Origin: Aureimonas psammosilenae
GTDB lineage: Bacteria > Pseudomonadota > Alphaproteobacteria > Rhizobiales > Rhizobiaceae
Length of the DNA stretch: 64,000 bases
Direction of reading: 5' to 3'
Assembly: GCF_009176975.1 (NCBI RefSeq)
Contig: NZ_WEZG01000003.1
Span: forward strand, 310,001 to 374,000
A model generated the notes under the pieces. The model was not told the DNA's origin and made no database searches. It saw only the letters and a program-made list of their open reading frames with translations. A program made the translations under genes and the position numbers. Below, one piece after another: positions 26,637-35,167 of the stretch. Position 1 is the first letter of the stretch. Each line of letters begins with the position of its first letter.

Positions 26637-27460
26637 GCGGCCTTGGCCTCCATCCTTTTGCGAATGCTTTCGACATCCGCGCGGGGCGTCGCCGAAAACA
26701 GCGTGCGCGTATAGTCGTGCTGCGGATCGGCGAAGATCGCTTCCTTCGAGCGCTGCTCGACCGCCTCTCCGTAATACATCACCATCACGTCGTCCGCGAT
26801 GAAGCGCACCACCGACAGGTCGTGGCTGATGAAGACATAGGTGAGGCCAAGTTCGTCCTGAAGATCGGCGAGGAGATTCAGGATCTGCGCTTGCACCGAC
26901 AGATCGAGCGCCGAGACGGGCTCGTCGAGAACCAGAAGGCTCGGGCCCACCATCAGCGCGCGGGCGATGGCGATGCGCTGGCGCTGTCCGCCTGAGAACA
27001 TATGCGGATAGCGGTTGTAGTGCTCCGGCTGGAGCCCGACCTTCACCAGCATTTCCATAGCCAGATCGCGCCGCTCGGAGGCGGGCTTGTCGGTGTTGAG
27101 AAGCAGCGGCTCGGTGAGAACGCTGCCGATCTTCTGGCGCGGGTTGAGCGAGCCATAGGGGTTCTGAAACACGATCTGCACCTTGCGGCGCAACTCGCGC
27201 GAGGGCTTGGCCGTCGCGATATCCACCGGCTTGCCCTCGATCAGAAGCTCGCCGGAAGTCTGCGGATCGATCAGGGTGAGAATGCGGGCCAGCGTCGACT
27301 TCCCGCAGCCGGACTCGCCGACGATGGCGAGCGTCTTGCCCTTCTCCACGGAGAAGTTGACGCCCTTCACGGCGTGAACGGTGCGGGTCTTGGCGAAGAA
27401 CCCACGCTTCACATGGTAGTCGCGACGGATGTCGCGCGCCTCGATCACGGGCTGGCTCAT
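26633..27460 (-). CDS. dppF: dipeptide/oligopeptide ABC transporter ATP-binding protein (DppF-like)
   Basis: This 275-residue ATPase has Walker A GESGCGKSTLAR, Q-loop FQNPYGSLNPRQKIG, signature FSGGQRQRIAIARAL and Walker B LLVLDEPVSALD. The oligopeptide-specific C-terminal region includes YYGEAVEQRSKEAIFADPQHDYTR-like sequence, although the Cys-rich iron-sulphur motif of some DppD/F proteins is absent. The ATG at 27458-27460 overlaps the dppD stop; longer in-frame readings fall inside dppD. It is the last gene of dppABCDF and energises peptide import together with DppD. Confidence 0.92.
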   Translation of the reverse strand: MSQPVIEARDIRRDYHVKRGFFAKTRTVHAVKGVNFSVEKGKTLAIVGESGCGKSTLARILTLIDPQTSGELLIEGKPVDIATAKPSRELRRKVQIVFQNPYGSLNPRQKIGSVLTEPLLLNTDKPASERRDLAMEMLVKVGLQPEHYNRYPHMFSGGQRQRIAIARALMVGPSLLVLDEPVSALDLSVQAQILNLLADLQDELGLTYVFISHDLSVVRFIADDVMVMYYGEAVEQRSKEAIFADPQHDYTRTLFSATPRADVESIRKRMEAKAA

Positions 27461-28308
27461 CGGGCCGCTCCTCCAAGTTCCTCGACTGACACGAGTTCGG
27501 AAACGGTCGGCAGGCGGTCGCCCTTCGCGTTTTCCGGCAAGGCGGCGAGCAGCGCGCGGGTATAAGGCTTGGCAGGCGCGGTGAAGAGCGTCAGCACATC
27601 CGCCTCCTCCACCTTGCGGCCCTTGTACTGCACCACGACGCGGTCGGCTGTTTCGGCGACGACGCCCATGTCGTGAGTGATCATGATCAGCCCCATGCCG
27701 TGATCGGCCTGGAGCTTCATCAGAAGATCGAGGATCTGCTTCTGGATGGTGACGTCGAGCGCGGTGGTCGGCTCGTCGGCGATCAGCAGCTTCGGCCGGC
27801 AGGCGATGGCCATGGCGATCATCACGCGCTGGCACTGGCCGCCCGACATCTGATGCGGATAGCTGCCGAGACGCTCGGCCGGGTCGGGAATGCCGACCGC
27901 CGTCATGAGTTCCACGACGCGTTGGCGACGCTGCCGGCCGCGAAGGTCCGTGTGCTCGCGCAGCACTTCTTCGAGCTGGTAGCCCACCGTGAAGCACGGA
28001 TTGAGGCTGGCGGTCGGTTCCTGAAAGATCATCGAGATGTCGCGCCCGATGATGGCGCGGCGTTCGCCCGCGCTCAGCGACATGAGATCCTTACCGTCGA
28101 AGGACATCTCGTCGGCCGTGACCGTGGCGTTCGCGGCCAGAAGCCCCATCACGGCGAGCATGCCGACCGACTTGCCGGAGCCGGACTCGCCGACGATGGC
28201 CAGAACCTCGCGCGAGTTCACGGAAAGATCGACGCTGTCCACCGCCTTGAAAGGGCCGGTGGAGGTGGCGAAAGTCACGGTGAGGTTGCGAACGGACAGA
28301 AGAGGCAT
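27457..28308 (-). CDS. dppD: dipeptide/oligopeptide ABC transporter ATP-binding protein (DppD-like)
   Basis: This 283-residue ATPase has Walker [16 protein letters not shown]-loop [15 protein letters not shown], signature [15 protein letters not shown] and Walker [14 protein letters not shown], followed by [16 protein letters not shown]. It is the DppD/OppD partner of the heterodimeric ATPase. It begins four bases after the dppC stop and overlaps dppF, consistent with a single transcript. Confidence 0.92.
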   Translation of the reverse strand: MPLLSVRNLTVTFATSTGPFKAVDSVDLSVNSREVLAIVGESGSGKSVGMLAVMGLLAANATVTADEMSFDGKDLMSLSAGERRAIIGRDISMIFQEPTASLNPCFTVGYQLEEVLREHTDLRGRQRRQRVVELMTAVGIPDPAERLGSYPHQMSGGQCQRVMIAMAIACRPKLLIADEPTTALDVTIQKQILDLLMKLQADHGMGLIMITHDMGVVAETADRVVVQYKGRKVEEADVLTLFTAPAKPYTRALLAALPENAKGDRLPTVSELVSVEELGGAAR

Positions 28309-28312
28309 CGGC

Positions 28313-29254
28313 TCAGCTCCGCTTCAGCTTCGGATCGAGCGCATCGCGCAAGCCGTCGCCGACGAGATTGATGGCGAGCACGGTGATCAGGATCGCGAGG
28401 CCCGGAAAGGTGACGACCCACCAGGCGCGAAGCACGAATTCACGCGCTTCGGCCAGCATCGTGCCCCATTCGGCCGTCGGCGGCTGCGCGCCCATGCCGA
28501 GGAAGCCGAGCGCGGCGGCTTCGAGGATGGCGTTCGAGAAGGACAACGTCCCTTGCACGATCAGCGGCCCGAGGCAGTTCGGCAGGATGGTCATCACCAT
28601 CAGCCGCAAAGGCCCTGCCCCGACCACCCGCGCGGCGGTCACATATTCCCGCTGTTTCTCGGCCAGGACGGAAGCGCGCGTCAGGCGCACGAAGTGCGGC
28701 TGCAGGACGAGCGCGATCGCGATCATCGCGTTGCCGAGACCCGGCCCGAGGATCGCCACGAGAACCAGCGCGAGCAGCAGCGACGGAAAGGCCAGGATCA
28801 CGTCCATGATGCGCATGATCATCGTATCTACCCAGCCGCCCACATAGCCGGCGAGGAGGCCGAGCACGATGCCGGTGGACACGGCGAGCGATACCACGAT
28901 CACGCCGACGAAGAGCGAATAGCGCGAGCCATAGATGAGGCGCGACAGGAGATCGCGGCCGACGGCATCGGTGCCGAGAAGATAGGCGGCGCGCCCGCCC
29001 GCATCCCAGACCGGCGGCAGAAGAAGAGCCGAACGGTCCTGCACGGCCGGATCGTGCGGCGCGATCACGGGCGCGAGCAGCGCGACGAGAACGATCAGCC
29101 CGAACACGACGAGGCCGATCACCGCGCCCTTGTTGACGGAGAAATAGTACCAGAACTCGCGAAGCTGCTGGCGGCGGATGTTTCGGGGAGCCTGCCGGGT
29201 CGGGATATCGGTCCCCACCCCTTCGGCTGCCTTGCCGGCGTCGATCTGGCTCAT
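28313..29254 (-). CDS. dppC: dipeptide ABC transporter permease (DppC-like)
   Basis: This 313-residue permease starts with a cytoplasmic N-terminus (REFWYYFSVNKGAVIG) leading to the first helix. Six hydrophobic segments and the transport signature EYVTAARVVGAGPLRLMVMTILPN follow. The periplasmic loop LLGTDAVGRDLLSRLIYGSR is diagnostic of DppC/OppC proteins. The ATG at 29252-29254 overlaps the dppB stop and matches the domain boundary. Confidence 0.92.
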   Translation of the reverse strand: MSQIDAGKAAEGVGTDIPTRQAPRNIRRQQLREFWYYFSVNKGAVIGLVVFGLIVLVALLAPVIAPHDPAVQDRSALLLPPVWDAGGRAAYLLGTDAVGRDLLSRLIYGSRYSLFVGVIVVSLAVSTGIVLGLLAGYVGGWVDTMIMRIMDVILAFPSLLLALVLVAILGPGLGNAMIAIALVLQPHFVRLTRASVLAEKQREYVTAARVVGAGPLRLMVMTILPNCLGPLIVQGTLSFSNAILEAAALGFLGMGAQPPTAEWGTMLAEAREFVLRAWWVVTFPGLAILITVLAINLVGDGLRDALDPKLKRS

Positions 29255-30258
29255 CGTGTACGCACTCGCGGATTGATCGTGCCGTAGAGAAGGTCGACGG
29301 CGAGGTTCACCGCCATCACGATGACGGCGATCATCAAAAGGGCGCCTTGCACAACCGGGTAGTCGCGCTTGAACACCGAATCCACCAGCCACTTGCCGAT
29401 GCCGGGCCAGGAGAAGATCGTCTCTGTGAGGATCGCGCCGGCCATCAGGACGCCGATCTGGAGACCGATCGTGGTGATGACGGGGATCAGCGCGTTACGA
29501 AGCGCGTGGATCGCGACGATGCGAAAACGCGACAGGCCCTTGGCGCGGGCTGTGCGCACGTAATCCTCGCCGAGCACTTCCAGCATGGCCGAACGCGTTT
29601 GACGGGCGATCACGGCAAGCGGGATCGTGCCGAGAACGATGGCGGGCAGGATCAGGTGGCTGAAAGCGGAGGAGAAGGCGCCGGCCTGCCCGGATATCAG
29701 GCTGTCGATCAGCATGAAGCCGGTGACGGGCGTGAAGAAGTAGAAGAGCGAAATCCGTCCGGAAACCGGCGTCCATTGCAGGATGCCGGAGAAGAAGATG
29801 ATGAGGAGAAGGCCCCACCAGAAGATCGGCATGGAATAGCCGACGAGCGCCGTGCCCATGATCGTCTGGTCGAGCCAGGAGCCGCGCTTCATGGCCGCCA
29901 GAACGCCGGCCGGAATGCCGATGACGATGGCGAAGATGATCGCGACCAGCGCCAGTTCGAGCGTCGCAGGAAAGAGGTTGCCGAATTCGCGGATCACCGG
30001 CTGCTTGGTGACGATGGACTGGCCGAGATCGCCGTGCAGGACGTTCCAAAGATAGGAGAGGTACTGCTCGTAGAGCGGCCGGTCGAAGCCCAGCGAAACG
30101 CGCAGGGCCTCGTAGCGCTCGGGCGTCAGGCCGCGCTCGCCCGCAATGGCGATGATCGGATCTCCGGGCAGCATCCGGATGAAGAAGAACGAGACGAGCG
30201 TGACGCCGAGGAAAGTCGGTATCAGAAGCCCGATCCGTTTAAGAACGAACGAGAGCAT
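29251..30258 (-). CDS. dppB: dipeptide ABC transporter permease (DppB-like)
   Basis: This 335-residue permease starts with the typical MLSFVLKRIGLLIPTFLGVT helix. It contains FIRMLPGDP, the transport signature EDYVRTARAKGLSRFRIVAIHALRN, and the end FKRDYPVVQGALLMIAV...YGTINPRVR. All are standard DppB features. It is separated from dppA by 90 bases holding a strong hairpin, and overlaps dppC by ATGA. Confidence 0.93.
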   Translation of the reverse strand: MLSFVLKRIGLLIPTFLGVTLVSFFFIRMLPGDPIIAIAGERGLTPERYEALRVSLGFDRPLYEQYLSYLWNVLHGDLGQSIVTKQPVIREFGNLFPATLELALVAIIFAIVIGIPAGVLAAMKRGSWLDQTIMGTALVGYSMPIFWWGLLLIIFFSGILQWTPVSGRISLFYFFTPVTGFMLIDSLISGQAGAFSSAFSHLILPAIVLGTIPLAVIARQTRSAMLEVLGEDYVRTARAKGLSRFRIVAIHALRNALIPVITTIGLQIGVLMAGAILTETIFSWPGIGKWLVDSVFKRDYPVVQGALLMIAVIVMAVNLAVDLLYGTINPRVRTR

Positions 30259-30295
30259 GGATTTTCAGGCCTTGGCGCCGAACTGTCAAAAACGA

Positions 30296-30335
30296 CGCGG
30301 GCGCCGCAGGACGATGGAGTCCGGCGGCGCCCGCG
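30296..30335 (-). terminator. dppA-dppB intercistronic hairpin with short T run
   Basis: CGCGGGCGCCGC and GCGGCGCCCGCG-type arms form a long, interrupted G+C-rich stem. On the minus strand it is followed by GTCGTTTTTG. Located just after dppA, it can act as a partial terminator or 3' stabiliser, giving more binding protein than permease, as is common in such operons. Confidence 0.65.
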
Positions 30336-30348
30336 AATGGTCGTGAAC

Positions 30349-31944
30349 TTACTCGGAGATGTCGACGCCGTCGAAGCGGTGCGAACCGAGCGGGTCCATC
30401 GCGTAGCCCGTCACCTTCTTGGAAACCGGCAGAACCACGGTGGAATGGGCGATCGTCGCCCAGGGGGCTTCCTTCTTGAAGATCACCTGAGCTTCCTCGT
30501 AGATCTTGGCGCGCTCGGCCTGGTCCGGGGTCCGCGACGCCTTCTGGATCAGCGCGTCGAAATCCTTGTTGCACCACACGGCCTTGTTGCCGGAGCCGAC
30601 GCCGTTGCAGCCGAGAAGCGGGGTGAAGAAGTTGTCCGGATCGCCGTTGTCGCCGGTCCAGCCAGCCATCACGATGCCCTCGTGCTTGGGATCGCCCGCG
30701 AGCTTGAGGTACTGCGTCCAGTCGTAGGAGATGATTTCGGCATTGATGCCGACCTTGGCGAAGTCCGCCTGCACGAGTTCGGCCATGCGGCGGCCGTTCG
30801 GATTATAGGGACGCGCGACGGGCATGGCCCAGAGCTTCACCGAAGCGTTGGCGACGCCGGCCTTCTCCAGAGCGGCCTTCGCGGCCTCGGGGTCGTACTT
30901 GTCGTCCTCGACGGCGTTGTTGTAGCCCCAGAGCGTCGGCGGGATCGGGTTCTTGGCGATCTGGCCGATGCCGGGATAAACGGCTTCCAGAATGGCGTCC
31001 TTGTTGATCGCCATATTCATGGCGCGGCGCACTTCCGGCTTGTCGAAGGGCGGCTGCGTCGTGTTGTAGGCCAGATAGCCGACATTCAGGCCGGACTGCT
31101 CCATTACGTTCAGCGAGGCGTCGCCCTTCAGGCCCGGAATGTCGGCCGGGTTCGGGTAGGCGGCCATATGGCATTCACCCGCCTTCAAACGCTGGATACG
31201 CACGGAGGCATCCGGCGTGATGGCGAAGATCAGATCGTCGATGGCCTGCTTGCCGCCCCAGTAGTCCGGGTTGGACTTGTAGCGGATCACCGCATCCTGC
31301 TGGTAGGCGACGAAGGCGAAGGGACCGGTGCCGAGCGGCTGCTGGTTCAGCTTCTCGGGCGTGCCGTCGGCGATCAGCTTGTCGGCATATTCCTTCGACA
31401 TGACCGACGCGAAGTCCATCGCGAGCGTCGCGAGCATGGGCGCGTTCGGCTCGTTCAGCGTCAGCTTGACCGTGGAGTCGTCCACCTTCTCCCAGGCCTT
31501 TACCAGCGTCGGCAGGGCCATGTCGCTGTAGTAGCCATAGGTCGCGTCGCCGGCATAGGCGGCGAACGGGTTCGACTTGTTGAACTGGCGATCGAAGGTG
31601 AAGATGACGTCGTCGGCGGTCAGGTCGCGGGTGGGCGTGAAGAATTCGGTGGTCTGGAACTTGGCACCCTTGCGCAGATGGAAGGTGTAGGTCAGGCCGT
31701 CCTCGGAAATCTCCCACTTCTCAGCAAGGCCGGGAACCACTTCCGTGGAGCCCTTCTTGAACTCCACGAGGCGGTTGTAGACCGTCTTGGAGGAAGCGTC
31801 GAACGTGGTGCCGGCGGTGTAGAGGCCGGGATCGAAACCTTCCGGCGAACCTTCCGAGCAGTAGACGAAGGTCTTGGCGGAAGCCGCCGAGCCGAGGGTC
31901 AAGGCCAGCGCGGAAGCCGCAAACAGCACCGACATTCTTTTCAT
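30349..31944 (-). CDS. dppA: dipeptide ABC transporter substrate-binding protein (DppA-like)
   Basis: This 531-residue periplasmic SBP_bac_5 protein has a Sec signal peptide MKRMSVLFAASALALTLGSA with cleavage near ASA-K (about residue 23). The mature start KTFVYCSEGSPEGFDPGLY and the conserved VVPGLAEKWEISEDGLTYTFHLR and GYLAYNTTQPPFDKPEVRRA match DppA. It captures di- or oligopeptides, or haem or delta-aminolevulinate in some relatives. The ATG at 31942-31944 has TTGGAGAG upstream. It is the first gene of the dpp operon, and the promoter should lie in 31945-32039. Confidence 0.94.
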   Translation of the reverse strand: MKRMSVLFAASALALTLGSAASAKTFVYCSEGSPEGFDPGLYTAGTTFDASSKTVYNRLVEFKKGSTEVVPGLAEKWEISEDGLTYTFHLRKGAKFQTTEFFTPTRDLTADDVIFTFDRQFNKSNPFAAYAGDATYGYYSDMALPTLVKAWEKVDDSTVKLTLNEPNAPMLATLAMDFASVMSKEYADKLIADGTPEKLNQQPLGTGPFAFVAYQQDAVIRYKSNPDYWGGKQAIDDLIFAITPDASVRIQRLKAGECHMAAYPNPADIPGLKGDASLNVMEQSGLNVGYLAYNTTQPPFDKPEVRRAMNMAINKDAILEAVYPGIGQIAKNPIPPTLWGYNNAVEDDKYDPEAAKAALEKAGVANASVKLWAMPVARPYNPNGRRMAELVQADFAKVGINAEIISYDWTQYLKLAGDPKHEGIVMAGWTGDNGDPDNFFTPLLGCNGVGSGNKAVWCNKDFDALIQKASRTPDQAERAKIYEEAQVIFKKEAPWATIAHSTVVLPVSKKVTGYAMDPLGSHRFDGVDISE

Positions 31945-32039
31945 GCTGAACTCTCCAAAAGCATGAGCAGGCGACTCTTGCCCGCGCGGCGGCATCCCAT
32001 CCTTTTAGCAAGCTTCGCGCAAGCTTATTTTTCCGGCAT

Positions 32040-33170
32040 TCACTCGAAAACGATCTTTGGTGCCTTGATGTTAGCGTGAGACACCCGCTCGAGTTGGCGG
32101 GAAACCTCTTCCGCGATGGCACGGTAGACTTTCGCGTGCGGCCCATCCGGATCGGTCGCCACGACCGGCCGACCGGCATCCGACGTTTCGCGAATCGTCA
32201 TCTCGAGCGGCACCTCGCCGAGAAAGGGAACGCCCAGCCTTTCGGCTTCCGCCTTCGCCCCGCCATGCCCGAAGATATCGTAGCGCTTGCCGGTATCGGG
32301 GGCCACGAAGTAGCTCATGTTCTCCACGATGCCGAGCACGGGAACGTCCACCTTCCGAAACATCGCGAGGCCGCGCCGGGCGTCGATCAGCGAGAGGTCC
32401 TGCGGCGTCGACACGATCACCGCGCCGGCGAGCGGCACCTGCTGCGCCATGGTGAGTTGCGCATCACCCGTGCCCGGCGGCATGTCCACGACGAGGATGT
32501 CGAGCTTGCCCCATTCCACCTCGCGCAGCATCTGCGTCAGCGCCGACATCACCATCGGCCCGCGCCAGATCATCGGCGTTTCTTCCTCCACCAGAAGGCC
32601 CATGGACATCGCTTTCAGACCATAGGCCTCGATCGGCATGATCGTGCGCCCGCCGGCGCTTTGCGGCTTTTCCCGGATCGCCAGAAGGCGCGGCACCGAG
32701 GGGCCGTAGATGTCGGCGTCGAGAAGGCCGACGGACAGGCCCAGCGTTTGGAGGCCGAGCGCGAGGTTGACCGCCGTCGTGGACTTGCCGACACCGCCCT
32801 TCCCGCTCGCCACCGCAATGATGCGGTCGATACCGGGAATGCCTGGTTTGCCCGAACTCGACGGCCGGGGCGCAGGTGGGGCCGGCCGGGCGGCGGGCGC
32901 GGCGGGCGCGCTTCCCGCCTGACGTTCGGCCGTCAGCACCACGGTCGCGCCGGACACGCCTTCCACGGCCGCAGCAACCTCTTCCGCGCGGCGCCGCACC
33001 GCCTCGAAGGCGTTCGCCTCTTCGGCCGGCACCGTCAGCGAAAAGAACGCCTTTCCATCGGCGACGATGATCTGGGACACCATCCGGCGGGAAACGACAT
33101 CCCCTTTTCCGCCGGGAGTCTCGACGCCGCGCAAAGCGGCCTCGATACGATCGCGGATTTGCGTATTCAT
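32040..33170 (-). CDS. apbC: Mrp/ApbC-type P-loop ATPase (Fe-S carrier family) without cysteines
   Basis: This 376-residue protein has an N-terminal MIP18/DUF59-like domain (IRDRIEAALRGVETPGG) and an Ala/Pro-rich linker at about residues 105-130. The deviant Walker A VASGKGGVGKSTTAVNLA, ILVVDMPPGTGDAQLT and NMSYFVAPDTGKRYDIFG follow. Family members such as ApbC and Nbp35 carry Fe-S clusters on a CxxC pair. Here the corresponding place reads VAPDTG, and I find no cysteine in the whole protein, so cluster binding by Cys is not possible. The ATG at 33168-33170 is preferred; longer in-frame readings run into the divergent gene. Confidence 0.9.
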   Translation of the reverse strand: MNTQIRDRIEAALRGVETPGGKGDVVSRRMVSQIIVADGKAFFSLTVPAEEANAFEAVRRRAEEVAAAVEGVSGATVVLTAERQAGSAPAAPAARPAPPAPRPSSSGKPGIPGIDRIIAVASGKGGVGKSTTAVNLALGLQTLGLSVGLLDADIYGPSVPRLLAIREKPQSAGGRTIMPIEAYGLKAMSMGLLVEEETPMIWRGPMVMSALTQMLREVEWGKLDILVVDMPPGTGDAQLTMAQQVPLAGAVIVSTPQDLSLIDARRGLAMFRKVDVPVLGIVENMSYFVAPDTGKRYDIFGHGGAKAEAERLGVPFLGEVPLEMTIRETSDAGRPVVATDPDGPHAKVYRAIAEEVSRQLERVSHANIKAPKIVFE

Positions 33171-33294
33171 GCGATATTCTCCGAACCGGCCGCGCCAGAA
33201 CCGTCGCGAAACCAGGAATGGATGAGATAGGCGCATGTGGCGCATCGCGAAACCACCTATGGCCGGATTGCGAAGCGGAAGTGGGGCAAGAAAA

Positions 33295-34038
33295 ATGAGC
33301 CGAACCGAAAGCCAGGTTCTCCGGCCGCTGGACGACGATGCAAGGCGGCTGGCGCGACGCCTCGTGCGGGCGGCGCGACATGCGGCTCTGGCCAGCCTTC
33401 TGCCGGAGAACCAAGGCCCGCACGCGAGTCGTGTGCTCGTCGCCAGCGACGAGCTCGGGCGGCCGGTGCTGCTGGTTTCCATGCTGGCAGTGCATGCCGG
33501 CGCGCTTCTGGCCGATCCACGATGCTCGATCCTGTTCGGCGAGCTAGGCGCGGGCGATCCTCTGGCGCATCCTCGGCTGAGCTTGTCCGGAAGAGCGTTT
33601 CCGCTTGAAGGCGAGGACCGGGAAACCGCGAGGGCGCGGTTCCTTGCACGCCACCCTTCAGCCGAATTCTACTGCGACTTCGCCGACTTCCGCTTCCTCC
33701 GTGTCGAGCCGACGCATGGAAGCCTGAACGCCGGCTTCGCGCGAGCCTACGAACTCGGCGCGGCGGACCTTCTGGACGAGGACTGCGAGACGGCCTTCAC
33801 CCTCCGCCTGAAACGAGCCGCCGACCATATGAACGACGACCACGCCGATGCGGTGGACGCCATCGCCCTTCGGCACGGAAAAGCGGAAGGAACCGGCTGG
33901 CGCATCGTGACGACGGACGCTTCCGGCTTCGAGATCGCAAAGGACGACGAATTGCGACGGGTCTTCTTCACGGCTCCCATTCGCCACGCAGACGAAATCC
34001 GCGACGCCTTCGTGACGCTGGCGAAAAGTTCAGCCTGA
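33295..34038 (+). CDS. HugZ-like pyridoxamine 5'-phosphate oxidase-fold protein with DUF2470
   Basis: This 247-residue protein has an N-terminal split-barrel PNPOx-like domain (ASLLPENQGPHASRVLVASDELGRPVLLVS, with SILFGELG and RLSLSGRAFPLE). The C-terminal DUF2470 domain has ADHMNDDHADAVDAIA. This domain pair occurs in HugZ haem-utilisation proteins and in heme-binding GluTR-binding relatives. No haem-uptake genes are adjacent, so a haem role is only inferred. The ATG at 33295 is preceded by GGGGCAAG. The gene is divergent from apbC and convergent with a small lipoprotein, overlapping it by nine bases. Confidence 0.82.
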   Translation: MSRTESQVLRPLDDDARRLARRLVRAARHAALASLLPENQGPHASRVLVASDELGRPVLLVSMLAVHAGALLADPRCSILFGELGAGDPLAHPRLSLSGRAFPLEGEDRETARARFLARHPSAEFYCDFADFRFLRVEPTHGSLNAGFARAYELGAADLLDEDCETAFTLRLKRAADHMNDDHADAVDAIALRHGKAEGTGWRIVTTDASGFEIAKDDELRRVFFTAPIRHADEIRDAFVTLAKSSA

Positions 34039-34308
34039 CGAGCCGATGGCGTAGCCTTCCGGGCAGGCGGCACGGAAGCGGTTGCCGCGCGGCGTCGCGA
34101 AGATGCACTGACCGGGATTGTTGGCGGCGTCCCCGACCACGCGGTCCCTCGGTCCCGGAGCCGGTTCCGAAATCTTGCCCGTTCGAAACGGAGTGCTTTC
34201 GGCGCTGTCGAGCCCGAAGACCGCGTTGAAGACAGGCGGCAGGTTGCCGGAATCCGATCGGCATCCTGAAACTAGGAGCACAACTGCGACGGCGCCCCCG
34301 ACCTTCAT
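34030..34308 (-). CDS. small lipoprotein of unknown function
   Basis: The frame starting at the ATG at 34306-34308 encodes 92 residues: MKVGGAVAVVLLVSGC is a short lipoprotein signal with lipobox LVSG-C16. A Pro-rich, disordered middle follows, then a C-terminal motif GQCIFATPRGNRFRAACP that resembles the end of the neighbouring glycine-zipper lipoprotein. An in-frame ATG at 34353 would add 15 residues, but it lies very close to the T tract of the upstream terminator. No domain is recognised. It is probably anchored in the outer or inner membrane facing the periplasm. Confidence 0.6.
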   Translation of the reverse strand: MKVGGAVAVVLLVSGCRSDSGNLPPVFNAVFGLDSAESTPFRTGKISEPAPGPRDRVVGDAANNPGQCIFATPRGNRFRAACPEGYAIGSSG

Positions 34309-34370
34309 GAAGGACAAACCGGACCGGACGAAGGAACAGGCAGGAGATGTCATCGGCACTTCGGGAACCC

Positions 34371-34406
34371 AAAACGACAAAGGCACCGTCCTCCCGAACG
34401 GTGCCT
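34371..34406 (-). terminator. intrinsic terminator after the glycine-zipper lipoprotein gene
   Basis: On the minus strand AGGCACCGT and ACGGTGCCT form a nine-pair stem with an 8-base loop, followed by TTGTCGTTTT. It is located 28 bases after the stop at 34434. Confidence 0.85.
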
Positions 34407-34433
34407 CGCACAAGACCTAACGGTGCAATTCGA

Positions 34434-34712
34434 TTACGGGCACGCCGCCACGTAACGACGACCGTCGCGGTCGCGATAAACGCAATCGCCGGTCCGGCTG
34501 TTGCGGCTGATTACGTTGCCGGCGACCGCGCCGGTACCGGCGCCGATGGCACCGCCGATCAAAGCGCCGCGCCCACCGCCGGCCAAACCGCCGATGCCGG
34601 CGCCAAGAAGACCACCGGCGCCCGCGCCCAGAGCGGTATCCTTATCGGTCTGCGAACAGCCCGCCGTAGCGACCATCAGACCCGCCGCCGCGCACAACAT
34701 CAACTTTTTCAT
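34434..34712 (-). CDS. glycine-zipper lipoprotein
   Basis: This 92-residue protein has a lipoprotein signal MKKLMLCAAAGLMVATAGC (Cys19). It has a glycine-zipper segment with repeated Gly/Ala helices (about residues 28-66, LGAGAGGLLGAGIGGLAGG), and a C-terminal Cys-containing tail GDCVYRDRDGRRYVAACP. The zipper is of the OmpA-like/17-kDa-antigen type, found in stress-related envelope lipoproteins. The last about 17 residues repeat the pattern of the downstream lipoprotein, with two Cys that could form a disulphide. Its own terminator follows. Confidence 0.82.
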   Translation of the reverse strand: MKKLMLCAAAGLMVATAGCSQTDKDTALGAGAGGLLGAGIGGLAGGGRGALIGGAIGAGTGAVAGNVISRNSRTGDCVYRDRDGRRYVAACP

Positions 34713-34821
34713 CTAACGCCTCTGAAGCTCACGTCCCAACATGCATCTGTCGCGTAAAGTCCCACCTTCCAGTGTCGAACACGAAAAAATTCACGTTCGA
34801 CCGCCGAAACGAGCAAGATCT

Positions 34822-35112
34822 TCATCGGGACGCCATGATTTTCGGTGCCGTATCGAAGCGCAGTTCCAGACGACCATCGCGCCCGAGCGACCAGTCCACG
34901 GAAGCGGCCGACGCCAGAGTCGCTTGATCCACGTCTTTGCAGGTTCCGAATAGCTTGGTGGCCTTCAAACCGTCGAGACGCATCTGGATATCGAGGTCGC
35001 GATGGCAGGAGTTCGCATCGGAATAGACAGGAGCCACGACGGGGACAATCCGGCAATCCGCCAAGTTTGCGTCGCATCCGACGATCATCATAAGGGCGGC
35101 GACGGCTTCCAT
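34822..35112 (-). CDS. small Cys-containing conserved unknown protein
   Basis: This 96-residue protein starts at the ATG at 35110-35112 with AAAGGAG nine bases upstream. The N-terminus (MEAVAALMMIVGC) is hydrophobic, and four Cys (CDANLADC, SCHRDL, GTCKD) suggest disulphides in an exported protein. Similar small proteins with the pattern DC..V....P.Y.....C occur in rhizobia, but no function is known to me. It lies between the HWE kinase and the lipoprotein genes on the same strand, 55 bases after the kinase stop. Confidence 0.65.
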   Translation of the reverse strand: MEAVAALMMIVGCDANLADCRIVPVVAPVYSDANSCHRDLDIQMRLDGLKATKLFGTCKDVDQATLASAASVDWSLGRDGRLELRFDTAPKIMASR

Positions 35113-35167
35113 GACACTGAACTCCTTTGGGAATTCAATGTTCTCGGAGCGTTTAAGTTCCGTCGCG

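Noticed and set aside
29347-32079. A 910-codon plus-strand frame opposite dppA and dppB
   Set aside because: It is antisense to well-supported transporter genes with typical motifs; there is no domain and its composition is Arg/Asp/His-rich, as expected for reversed high-G+C codons.
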